A stretch of DNA of 33,021 nt from Flavobacteriaceae bacterium (GTDB lineage: Bacteria > Bacteroidota > Bacteroidia > Flavobacteriales > Flavobacteriaceae), in assembly GCA_947446635.1 (NCBI GenBank), contig CANFHF010000021.1, positions 1 through 33,021 on the forward strand, given 5' to 3'. A program made the translations under genes and the position numbers. Each line of letters starts with the position of its first letter. Position 1 is the first letter of the stretch. The notes below the pieces were generated by a model. The model was not told the origin of the DNA. It searched no databases and saw only the letters and a list, made by a program, of their open reading frames with translations. Positions 15,987-22,253 of this stretch are shown piece after piece.

Positions 15987-16841
15987 ATGAATCCCAACAC
16001 ACAACAATTAAACGATTTAACGATCCAAGTCAGAAGAGACATTCTTCGCATGGTACACGCTGTAAATTCAGGTCATCCTGGTGGTTCACTAGGCTGTGCC
16101 GAATTTATGATTGTATTATACCAAAACCTAATGGAACGAAAAGAAGGTTTTGATATGGACGGAATGGGTGAAGACCTTTTCTTCCTTTCGAACGGCCATA
16201 TTTCTCCGCTTTTCTATAGCGTCTTGGCCAGAAGCGGTTATTTTCCGGTTTCGGAATTAGCAACCTTCCGCCTTATTAATTCAAGATTACAAGGACACCC
16301 AACAACCCATGATGGTTTACCGGGTGTGCGAATGGCTTCGGGTTCGCTTGGACAGGGATTGTCTGTGGGAATTGGTGCCGCGCAAGCCAAAAAGTTAAAC
16401 GGCGACAATCATCTTATCTATACTCTTCACGGGGATGGCGAATTGCAAGAAGGTCAAAACTGGGAAGCCATTATGTATGCCTCTGCTAAAAAGGTAGACA
16501 ATCTGATTGCTACTATCGATTTGAATGGTAAACAAATTGACGGAACCACCGATGAAGTATTATATATGGGAAGTATTCGCGCCAAATTTGAAGCTTTTGA
16601 TTGGGATGTTCTGGAAATCAAGGCAGGAAACGACATTGAGGCGATAATAGCCGGGATGAACGATGCCAAATCAAGAACCGGCAAGGGAAAACCAGTTTGT
16701 GTTTTATTACATACTGAAATGGGTAATGGAGTAGATTACATGATGTACAGTCACGCTTGGCACGGAAAAGCACCTAACGATGCCCAGTTAGAAAACGCGT
16801 TGAGTCAAAACTACAATACAGGAGGACAAAGCGACTATTAA
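15987..16841 (+). CDS. Transketolase, N-terminal subunit
   Basis: A 284-residue protein equal to the thiamine-diphosphate-binding half of transketolase. It shows NSGHPGGSLGCAEF (27-40) with the conserved His, the GQGLSVGIGAA block, and the ThDP/metal motif GDGELQEGQNWEA followed by the matching IDLNGKQIDG. It cannot act alone: the pyrimidine-binding half is the next gene, 87 nt downstream. Together they carry out the pentose-phosphate two-carbon transfers in the cytoplasm. Split transketolases are known in many bacteria and archaea. The family is sure. Confidence 0.93.
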   Translation: MNPNTQQLNDLTIQVRRDILRMVHAVNSGHPGGSLGCAEFMIVLYQNLMERKEGFDMDGMGEDLFFLSNGHISPLFYSVLARSGYFPVSELATFRLINSRLQGHPTTHDGLPGVRMASGSLGQGLSVGIGAAQAKKLNGDNHLIYTLHGDGELQEGQNWEAIMYASAKKVDNLIATIDLNGKQIDGTTDEVLYMGSIRAKFEAFDWDVLEIKAGNDIEAIIAGMNDAKSRTGKGKPVCVLLHTEMGNGVDYMMYSHAWHGKAPNDAQLENALSQNYNTGGQSDY

Positions 16842-16846
16842 ATCAG

Positions 16847-16921
16847 ATTGCAGATTTTAAATTGCAGATTTTATATTCAAAACAAAATCTTTCAATTTTG
16901 AAATCTTTTAATCTTTCAATT
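16847..16921. repeat. AT-rich direct repeats between the transketolase halves
   Basis: ATTGCAGATTTTA occurs at 16847-16859 and again at 16861-16873, and AATCTTTCAATT at 16886-16897 and 16910-16921. They fill nearly the whole 87-nt space between the two subunit genes. A related AT-rich pattern (AAATCTGAAATC and its partner) is seen in the riboswitch arm near 25931-25955. Confidence 0.7.
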
Positions 16922-16928
16922 AAGAAAA

Positions 16929-17882
16929 ATGAAAAAATACACAAATACAGGAAGTAAAGATACACGTTCCGGTTTCGGAGCGGGAATGACTGAACTAGGT
17001 CAAACCAATGAAAACGTTGTGGCACTTTGTGCTGATTTAATTGGCTCGTTAAAATTTGATGATTTCAAGAAAAATCATCCAGAGCGTTTTTTCCAAATTG
17101 GAATTGCTGAGGCCAACATGATTGGAATCGCTGCCGGATTAACCATTGGTGGAAAAATTCCTTTTACAGGAACTTTCGCCAACTTTTCCACCGGAAGGGT
17201 GTACGATCAAATTCGCCAATCGGTAGCCTATTCTGAGAAAAACGTAAAAATTTGTGCCTCACACGCCGGATTAACTTTGGGCGAAGATGGAGCAACGCAC
17301 CAAATATTAGAAGACATTGGACTGATGAAAATGTTGCCTGGAATGACAGTAATCAACACCTGTGATTACAACCAAACCAAAGCAGCCACATTAGCCATTG
17401 CCGACCATCACGGTCCTGTTTATTTGCGTTTTGGACGTCCTGTGGTGCCTAACTTTATGCCTGCAGACGAACCGTTCGTAATTGGGAAAGCCATTGTATT
17501 AAACGAAGGAACCGATGTTACGATTGTAGCTACCGGACATTTAGTATGGGAAGCGCTAATCGCTGCGGAAGCCTTAGAAGCCAAAGGGATTTCGGCAGAA
17601 GTAATCAACATTCATACTATTAAACCCCTGGATGAAGCCGCGATTTTGAAATCATTGGCAAAAACCAAATGTATTGTTACTGCCGAAGAGCACAATATCC
17701 TTGGAGGTCTTGGCGAAAGCGTGGCCAGAGTTTTGGCTTTGAATACGCCTGCTCCACAAGAGTTTGTGGCTGTTCAGGATAGTTTTGGCGAAAGCGGAAC
17801 ACCGGCACAACTAATGGAAAAATACAAGCTGAACAACCAAGCGATTTTGGCAGCGGTAGAAAGAGTAATCAAAAGAAAATAA
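16929..17882 (+). CDS. Transketolase, C-terminal subunit
   Basis: The 317-residue product is the second half of the split transketolase, covering the pyrimidine-binding and C-terminal domains. Visible are FFQIGIAEANMIGIAAGLT (57-75), with the Glu that activates thiamine diphosphate, FTGTFANFSTGRVYDQIRQS, the histidine block SHAGLTLGEDGATHQ, and a C-terminal TAEEHNILGGLGESVA. Subunit 1 lies 87 nt upstream on the same strand. A strong terminator ends the unit about 45 nt after the stop. Confidence 0.93.
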   Translation: MKKYTNTGSKDTRSGFGAGMTELGQTNENVVALCADLIGSLKFDDFKKNHPERFFQIGIAEANMIGIAAGLTIGGKIPFTGTFANFSTGRVYDQIRQSVAYSEKNVKICASHAGLTLGEDGATHQILEDIGLMKMLPGMTVINTCDYNQTKAATLAIADHHGPVYLRFGRPVVPNFMPADEPFVIGKAIVLNEGTDVTIVATGHLVWEALIAAEALEAKGISAEVINIHTIKPLDEAAILKSLAKTKCIVTAEEHNILGGLGESVARVLALNTPAPQEFVAVQDSFGESGTPAQLMEKYKLNNQAILAAVERVIKRK

Positions 17883-17927
17883 ATTTTAGCCTTGTCAAAG
17901 TTTAAACCCTTGACAAATTTGGCCATA

Positions 17928-17966
17928 AAAAAATCCCGTTTCAATAATTTGAAACGGGATTTTTTG
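17928..17966. terminator. Bidirectional terminator between transketolase and the FKBP-like gene
   Basis: The 14-base arms at 17931-17944 (AAATCCCGTTTCAA) and 17949-17962 (TTGAAACGGGATTT) have a 4-nt loop, with A tract on the left and T tract on the right. It can end transcription from both convergent genes. A weaker inverted repeat TTGTCAA/TTGACAA lies at 17892-17916. Confidence 0.88.
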
Positions 17967-17983
17967 TATAAATTAAAACCTTA

Positions 17984-19048
17984 TTAATGACAGGTTTTAT
18001 CTAAATACTTTCTTACTCTTCCTGAATCGGTGAAGTCTGAGGAACAACTAGGAATACCTTGTCTTTCATCAATATTTGGGGTTAAGGGATCATCAACGGA
18101 AGCTCCGGTAAAAGGATAATACCCGTTGCTTACAGCCAAATTATTAACGGTTAAATCTGGCCTTTTTGATTCCAACTTTGTCGTATAATTATCCCCATCA
18201 TCATCATTGTCTACGAAATCCGGAATACCATCTTTATCTGTATCATCAGGGTTTGTAGCGGGTTTTGTAGGGTAATTAACTGAATTTCTATAATCATAGA
18301 TATACCCATCCCCATTTAAATCCTCTAGATAATTTAAAATACCGTCCCCATCAGAGTCTAGCCTTTGAATTTCATATAATTTAAAACTAAATACCAGTGG
18401 CGCATAGGAAGGAATAGAACCGGAACCGTTTTGAAAATAGGCTAATCCAGAAGGAATAAATAGTACTCCAGCTCCAAAATCGGAATAGGTTACTGTACCA
18501 TCGTTATTAGAAGTATAACTCCCCGTTTTGAATTGCGGAAAAATCTCCCCCCAACCTTTTATAGTCCCTGACAAACTGAAAAATTGATTTGGGATTTTAG
18601 ATTCTTCAAATAGGGTGGCAGTAACCGAAGTAACAGTCTCCGCTGTTGTACTCTGCAAATAACTCCCGCTGTAAGATGCCCATACAGCATCTGTATTAGT
18701 TGGCGACTCCCCAATCCCTTCTCTTAACACTAAATAATAAATAGTATAGGCTATACCATGAAGATTAACTGGTCGACTTTTAAGCTGGTAAGTGGTTTGA
18801 TCCCAAATTGATGTTTCTCCAGCAGTGATTTTAGAAATCGTAACGTCTTGGTCATCTGTAAAACCGGGATGATTGGTAACCGTTATATAATTTGACTTTA
18901 AGTAGGTTTCTATATCCGCATTATCCGCATCAAATTGTACTTTATAGTCATGGGGAGGAGTAATTGGGGAAAGGGTATCATTATTTGAACAGGAAAATAA
19001 AGAGAAGGTTGTAATTAATACAATAAAATAAAACTTAAATTTGTTCAT
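17984..19048 (-). CDS. FKBP-like peptidyl-prolyl isomerase lipoprotein with calcium-type repeats
   Basis: The frame opens at 19072, but the ATG at 19048 gives a proper lipoprotein signal (MNKFKFYFIVLITTFSLFSC, Cys20) and 354 residues. Residues 100-228 resemble an FKBP domain: the block GTIKGWGEIFPQFKTGS (161-177) and FGAGVLFIPSGLAYFQNGSG with SIPSYAPLVFSFKLYEI (to 227) parallel the classical GWxE...KVGs and IPxxLAYGxxGxGxIPPxxxLxFxVxL pattern. Residues 230-290 carry Asp-rich thrombospondin-3-like repeats (DSDGDGI, DTDKDGI, DNDDDGD). It should sit at the outer membrane or in the periplasm and help fold exported proteins, possibly with calcium. Isomerase activity is not certain because the active-site aromatic set is only partly visible. 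Confidence 0.8.
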   Translation of the reverse strand: MNKFKFYFIVLITTFSLFSCSNNDTLSPITPPHDYKVQFDADNADIETYLKSNYITVTNHPGFTDDQDVTISKITAGETSIWDQTTYQLKSRPVNLHGIAYTIYYLVLREGIGESPTNTDAVWASYSGSYLQSTTAETVTSVTATLFEESKIPNQFFSLSGTIKGWGEIFPQFKTGSYTSNNDGTVTYSDFGAGVLFIPSGLAYFQNGSGSIPSYAPLVFSFKLYEIQRLDSDGDGILNYLEDLNGDGYIYDYRNSVNYPTKPATNPDDTDKDGIPDFVDNDDDGDNYTTKLESKRPDLTVNNLAVSNGYYPFTGASVDDPLTPNIDERQGIPSCSSDFTDSGRVRKYLDKTCH

Positions 19049-19087
19049 TATAGCTGATTTTTGAGTGCGCAAGATACAATTTTGATT

Positions 19088-19095
19088 TATTTTTG
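19088..19095 (+). promoter_or_regulatory. -7 element upstream of the S4-domain gene
   Basis: TAttTTTG fits the consensus and lies 31 nt before the chosen ATG at 19127. The TTG-started upstream extension of the frame would begin before this element, which argues against it. Confidence 0.45.
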
Positions 19096-19126
19096 TAAAC
19101 TATTTAACTTCGATTTTGGAAAATTT

Positions 19127-19501
19127 ATGAGAATAGATAAATATTTATGGTGCGTGCGGTATTATAAAACGCGAAACATGGTGACCGAAGCTTGTAAAAA
19201 AAACCACATCACCGTAAATGGTCAAGTGGCCAAAGCATCAAAGGAAGTTTTTGCCACGGATAAAATCACGTTTCGAAAAGACCAAATTACCCAAATCATC
19301 ACCGTACTAGACGTTCCGGAAAATCGTGTAGGTGCCAAACTCGTGGATGTGTATCGAAAAAACGAAACTCCGGCAGAAGCCTACGAACATTTAGAACTGT
19401 TAAAGTTATCTAAGGAACATTACCGAAAAAATGGGGATGGCCGTCCAACAAAAAAAGACCGTAGAGATATAGATGATTTTGGAAACCAAAAAACGGAATA
19501 A
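19127..19501 (+). CDS. S4-domain RNA-binding protein (heat shock protein 15 type)
   Basis: The open frame begins at 19061, but the ATG at 19127 gives MRIDKYLWCVRYYKTRNMVT, the standard N-terminus of the HslR/Hsp15 family, and 124 residues. The S4 domain spans residues 1-60 (DKYLWCVRYYKTR, then KKNHITVNGQVAKAS). The basic tail (EHYRKNGDGRPTKKDRRDID) is also typical. In E. coli, Hsp15 binds stalled 50S subunits that carry nascent chains and helps recycle them. The frame is divergent from the FKBP-like gene. Confidence 0.85.
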   Translation: MRIDKYLWCVRYYKTRNMVTEACKKNHITVNGQVAKASKEVFATDKITFRKDQITQIITVLDVPENRVGAKLVDVYRKNETPAEAYEHLELLKLSKEHYRKNGDGRPTKKDRRDIDDFGNQKTE

Positions 19502-19558
19502 AAAGAGGAATCAATCCCAAATAAAACAACTTCAAATCTTAATTTAAAAATTAAAAAA

Positions 19559-20059
19559 ATGAGTAAGAATATCATCTTATCCAACCAAGAAATTGAGCAT
19601 ACTATCAAAAGAATTGCCTATCAAATCTACGAAACCTTTGTAGAAGAAGATGAGATTGTCATTGCTGGGATTACCGCCAACGGATTTATTTTTGCCCAAA
19701 AAATCACCGAAGCACTCAAAAACATTTCACCACTGAAAGTGTCACTTTGTGAGGTTAAAATGAACAAACAAAACCCGGAATTACCCATTCACACTTCTTT
19801 GACAAAAGAGCAATACACTAATAAAGGACTCGTTCTAGTAGATGATGTTTTAAATTCTGGCACGACATTGATTTATGCCGTAAGACATTTTCTGGATGTT
19901 CCCTTGAAAAAATTTAAAACAGCGGTATTGGTAAACCGCAACCATAAAAAATACCCTGTAAAAGCTGATTTCAAAGGCATCTCGCTTTCTACCTCCTCAC
20001 TCGAACACGTGCAAGTGGTGTTTGACGAAAAAGGAGATAGTTATGCGTATTTAAGCTAG
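19559..20059 (+). CDS. Phosphoribosyltransferase-family protein
   Basis: A 166-residue type I phosphoribosyltransferase with the PRPP loop LVLVDDVLNSGTTL at residues 91-104. The general layout (EDEIVIAGITANGFIFAQKI near the N-terminus, a long flexible hood) resembles PyrR and the hypoxanthine/uracil phosphoribosyltransferases. It might regulate pyrimidine genes or salvage a base, but no pyrimidine genes are nearby and the hood does not tell. It overlaps the 3' end of the convergent shikimate kinase gene by 9 nt. Confidence 0.82.
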   Translation: MSKNIILSNQEIEHTIKRIAYQIYETFVEEDEIVIAGITANGFIFAQKITEALKNISPLKVSLCEVKMNKQNPELPIHTSLTKEQYTNKGLVLVDDVLNSGTTLIYAVRHFLDVPLKKFKTAVLVNRNHKKYPVKADFKGISLSTSSLEHVQVVFDEKGDSYAYLS

Positions 20060-20569
20060 GATTTCCAGAATATCGGTAACGGTCTCGTCTTTAGTTCTGC
20101 CCTCGATAGAGAGTATATGTTGGGCTTGATTGTAATAAAAACTTCTTTCGAAAAGATGTTTGGCGACAAATTCTTTGATTTCATCCTCACTTTTATCGGC
20201 AATTAAAGGCCGTTTACTATTATTTGAAACCAAACGATCTACTAGTGTTGCAACAGCAGCCTTCAAGTAGATGGAGAAAACACCCTCCCCTTTTAGGAGT
20301 TCGTGGTTATTGGCATAACAAGGAGTTCCTCCCCCTAAACCGATAATCAGCGTTTCTGGAGATTGCAACAATTCTAGCAAAACTTCCCGTTCCAATTTTC
20401 GGAAATAGAGCTCTCCTTTTTGTTCAAAAATTTCATTTATCGACAAGTTAGTTCGCTCTTCGATACTTTTATCCAAATCCACAAAGGAAATTCCGGTACT
20501 TTTTGAGAGTCTATTGGCGATTGTAGACTTGCCACACCCCATATAACCTAATAAAATAATTTTTCTCAT
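20051..20569 (-). CDS. aroK: Shikimate kinase
   Basis: The 172 residues have all shikimate kinase marks: Walker A GYMGCGKST (8-16), the shikimate-binding FVDLDKSIEE (29-38), FRKLE (56-60) with the substrate arginine, and GLGGGTP (77-83). It phosphorylates shikimate at O3 for aromatic amino-acid synthesis. The lid region is seen as VSNNSKRPLI. The gene overlaps the convergent phosphoribosyltransferase gene by 9 nt at the 3' ends. Length and motifs leave little doubt. Confidence 0.93.
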   Translation of the reverse strand: MRKIILLGYMGCGKSTIANRLSKSTGISFVDLDKSIEERTNLSINEIFEQKGELYFRKLEREVLLELLQSPETLIIGLGGGTPCYANNHELLKGEGVFSIYLKAAVATLVDRLVSNNSKRPLIADKSEDEIKEFVAKHLFERSFYYNQAQHILSIEGRTKDETVTDILEILA

Positions 20570-20641
20570 TTGAATAAAACCTTATGGATTAAGGCATTAA
20601 AGGTGTTTGTTAAAAAAAGACAAATTTATACTAAAATAGCT

Positions 20642-20672
20642 TTGAATACTTAAAAATAAGACCTTATATTTG
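20642..20672 (+). promoter_or_regulatory. Promoter of the tRNA genes
   Basis: TTG (20642-20644), 20 nt, TATATTTG (20665-20672): a perfect Bacteroidota promoter. The transcript would start near 20679, 18 nt before tRNA-Lys. Confidence 0.78.
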
Positions 20673-20696
20673 CACCCGCATTCAAGAAAGGGAAAT

Positions 20697-20769
20697 GACT
20701 CGATAGCTCAGTTGGTAGAGCACATCACTTTTAATGATGGGGTCCTGGGTTCGAGCCCCAGTCGGGTCA
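20697..20769 (+). tRNA. tRNA-Lys (anticodon TTT)
   Basis: A full cloverleaf of 73 nt. The acceptor GACTCGA pairs with TCGGGTC, the anticodon stem CATCA/TGATG encloses the 7-nt loop CTTTTAA with the anticodon TTT at 20730-20732, and the T-arm is CTGGG TTCGAGC CCCAG. Discriminator A; CCA is not encoded. Confidence 0.97.
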
Positions 20770-20774
20770 CTAAA

Positions 20775-20801
20775 AGGTCGAGCATATTGCTTGACTTTTT
20801 T
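20775..20801 (+). terminator. Hairpin with T tract between the two tRNAs
   Basis: GTCGAGC (20777-20783) pairs with GCTTGAC (20789-20795) around a 5-nt loop, followed by six T. It could separate the expression of tRNA-Lys and tRNA-Leu, or be a processing signal. Confidence 0.55.
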
Positions 20802-20809
20802 GGTTTATA

Positions 20810-20892
20810 GGCCACGTGGAGAAACGGTAGACTTGCCAGCTTGAGGGGCTGGTGCTCGCAAGGGCGTGCGGGTTCAAATCCCGCCGTGGTCA
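20810..20892 (+). tRNA. tRNA-Leu (anticodon GAG)
   Basis: An 83-nt type II tRNA. The acceptor GGCCACG pairs with CGTGGTC, with one G-T. The anticodon stem CCAGC/GCTGG encloses TTGAGGG with GAG at 20843-20845, and a variable arm of the long type and the T-arm GCGGG TTCAAAT CCCGC follow. Discriminator A; CCA is not encoded. Confidence 0.96.
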
Positions 20893-20928
20893 CAATTATA
20901 ACCTATTTATAGGGGTTTACGAAGATTC

Positions 20929-20948
20929 TTCCCGATATGTTCCCGATA
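20929..20948. repeat. Direct repeat TTCCCGATA downstream of tRNA-Leu
   Basis: TTCCCGATA occurs at 20929-20937 and 20940-20948. An inverted repeat CCTAT-TT-ATAGG stands at 20902-20913, 10 nt after the tRNA. Such small repeats next to a tRNA 3' end can mark old integrase sites, but no integrase gene is present. Confidence 0.4.
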
Positions 20949-20987
20949 ATGTCATTTTTTGGGCGTATTTGCGGAAGATTTGGGCAT

Positions 20988-21031
20988 AAAAAAAGCTCAA
21001 AATCACTGGCTAGAACCTCGTTTTTTTGAGC
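20988..21031 (-). terminator. Possible terminator for the minus-strand small ORF
   Basis: GCTCAAAA (20995-21002) and TTTTGAGC (21024-21031) pair around a 21-nt loop. Read on the minus strand the hairpin is followed by seven T. It lies about 100 nt downstream of the stop of the 43-residue ORF. Confidence 0.5.
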
Positions 21032-21133
21032 ATTTGTAATGTAAGACCTCGGGTAGTTTCAGATACCGTATCGAATTATAGTCCAAATATAATGAAATGT
21101 TGCAAAATGTGACGCAAATTATTGAAAAAAAAT

Positions 21134-21265
21134 TTAATACCCTGTTAGAACTATTGTTACCACTACAATTGCGGCTAGTATAGCCATGACAGACAACACT
21201 TTTTCGGCCCTGTTCAATAAGCTTTCTAACTCTTTTTTATCATAATTTGTCATAAATTTTTTCAT
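21134..21265 (-). CDS. Small predicted membrane protein, 43 residues
   Basis: This frame is too short for usual gene callers. It reads MKKFMTNYDKKELESLLNRA (1-20), then EKVLSVM and a hydrophobic segment at about residues 24-41 (AILAAIVVVTIVL), ending TGY. A charged, amphipathic N-terminal half followed by one membrane helix is a common plan of small regulatory membrane proteins. There is a terminator-like hairpin downstream and only noncoding DNA around. I see no good -7 element upstream; a 15-bp palindrome lies at 21333-21347, about 70 nt above the start. It is not recognised. A chance frame is possible, though the charge and hydrophobic pattern speak for a real gene. Confidence 0.5.
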   Translation of the reverse strand: MKKFMTNYDKKELESLLNRAEKVLSVMAILAAIVVVTIVLTGY

Positions 21266-21332
21266 GGTTTGTATGTATTAAAAATTAAATTATAATCAGG
21301 CAATCGCATTTACTAATTGAATCCAAGCCTTC

Positions 21333-21347
21333 TTAGTTTAAAACTAA
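21333..21347. repeat. 15-bp palindrome TTAGTTT-A-AAACTAA
   Basis: A perfect inverted repeat with 7-bp arms in the noncoding gap 21266-21580. It could be an operator for the small membrane ORF. The rest of this gap holds only an open but start-less frame at 21348-21489 and the DUF4252 terminator. Confidence 0.5.
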
Positions 21348-21507
21348 ACTATAAAGCGCCATCACAATACCATTTCACCATTAAAAGGGAAAATAATCGA
21401 CGAACCACGTAAAGATTACAATCTACAAAGCCTTCCTACTTTGAGATCGCCTGAAGCAGTATTTGGCTGGGGTGAAAATTTTAATTTTTGAATTTGGATC
21501 CATTATT

Positions 21508-21542
21508 TTCAAAAAAAAATAGCAATACAAGTATTGCTATTT
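21508..21542 (-). terminator. Intrinsic terminator of the DUF4252 gene
   Basis: Arms AAATAGCAATAC (21517-21528) and GTATTGCTATTT (21531-21542) form a strong hairpin. On the minus strand it is followed by a run of T (the A tract at 21511-21519), about 40 nt after the DUF4252 stop. Confidence 0.8.
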
Positions 21543-21580
21543 CGAATTGCTTTATAAAAATATTTTGATGAGTAACTCTT

Positions 21581-22114
21581 TTATTCCTTTTTTCCTTTGG
21601 TGGCTTTCTTCAAATCATCACCACCGGGAATCCTCATTTTGTCCGTGAGAACGGAAATTTCATTCAGATCAAAATCCCCCGTCAAGTACATCAACACCGT
21701 TTCTTTTTCTTTGCCTCCCCCTTCAATAAACATCAAAAGTTCTTTGATTTTAGTGTCTGTTGCGCCCAATTTCACCCCTATTTTAATATTCTTGCCTTCC
21801 TCATTTACCCGCATCAATTCTTCGAGTCCAGCGGTTTTACTATATTTTTCGGCAGCGGCTTTCATTTCGGCAGTCGCCCTGACACTCGTGGAGGTAAACA
21901 CTTTCAGGTTGTCGAGTTTTCGAATTAAATTAAGGTATTGCATCGTTTCTTTGTCCGAGGAATCCATTTTTACCTTACTCATCAGGTCAAACATTTTTTT
22001 GTTGATTATAACCGAGCTGATGTCGTCCTGCCCTTCGAATTGATCGAAAGCCACTTGGGAGAAAAAGGTATTGGAGACGAATACAAGTAGTAGTGTTAAA
22101 ATTAATTTTCTCAT
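21581..22114 (-). CDS. DUF4252 exported protein
   Basis: The 177-residue protein has a cleavable signal peptide (MRKLILTLLLVFVSNTFFSQ, residues 1-20) and the features of DUF4252. These are a hydrophobic/charged repeat of helices (VIINKKMFDLMSKVKMDSSD), YLNLIRKLDNLKVFTSTS in the middle, and VLMYLTGDFDLNEIS towards the end. DUF4252 proteins are common in Bacteroidota, often beside ECF sigma factors; no biochemical role is established. Here the gene is divergent from an S41 peptidase lipoprotein. The tail (DDLKKATKGKKE) is lysine-rich. Confidence 0.8.
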   Translation of the reverse strand: MRKLILTLLLVFVSNTFFSQVAFDQFEGQDDISSVIINKKMFDLMSKVKMDSSDKETMQYLNLIRKLDNLKVFTSTSVRATAEMKAAAEKYSKTAGLEELMRVNEEGKNIKIGVKLGATDTKIKELLMFIEGGGKEKETVLMYLTGDFDLNEISVLTDKMRIPGGDDLKKATKGKKE

Positions 22115-22167
22115 TGCTGCTATTTTTTTTGGGACTATTGAATACTAATTTAACTTTTTTAATAAAT

Positions 22168-22175
22168 CAAAACTA
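22168..22175 (-). promoter_or_regulatory. -7 element of the DUF4252 gene
   Basis: Minus-strand TAgtTTTG fits the consensus and lies about 55 nt before the start at 22114. No TTG stands at the usual distance. Confidence 0.4.
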
Positions 22176-22253
22176 ACTTATTTTTATTACAAAGGGTATA
22201 AAATAAAACTAAAGTTACTAATTTTACGTTAGATAAGCTACAAAATCCCCCGA

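Noticed and set aside
15959..16153. A 64-residue frame overlapping the start of the transketolase gene
   Set aside because: It is a shifted frame of the transketolase DNA; the true gene has family motifs.
20708..20893. A 61-residue minus-strand frame with GLEPRTPSLKV
   Set aside because: It lies antisense across the two tRNA genes; this is a well-known false protein produced by tRNA DNA.
22200..22225. AACTAAAGTTACT upstream of the S41 peptidase, shared with the rhodanese promoter
   Set aside because: Only the inner 4 bp of each arm are symmetric here, and the S41 gene has no clear promoter at matching distance; a 13-bp match in AT-rich DNA can be chance.
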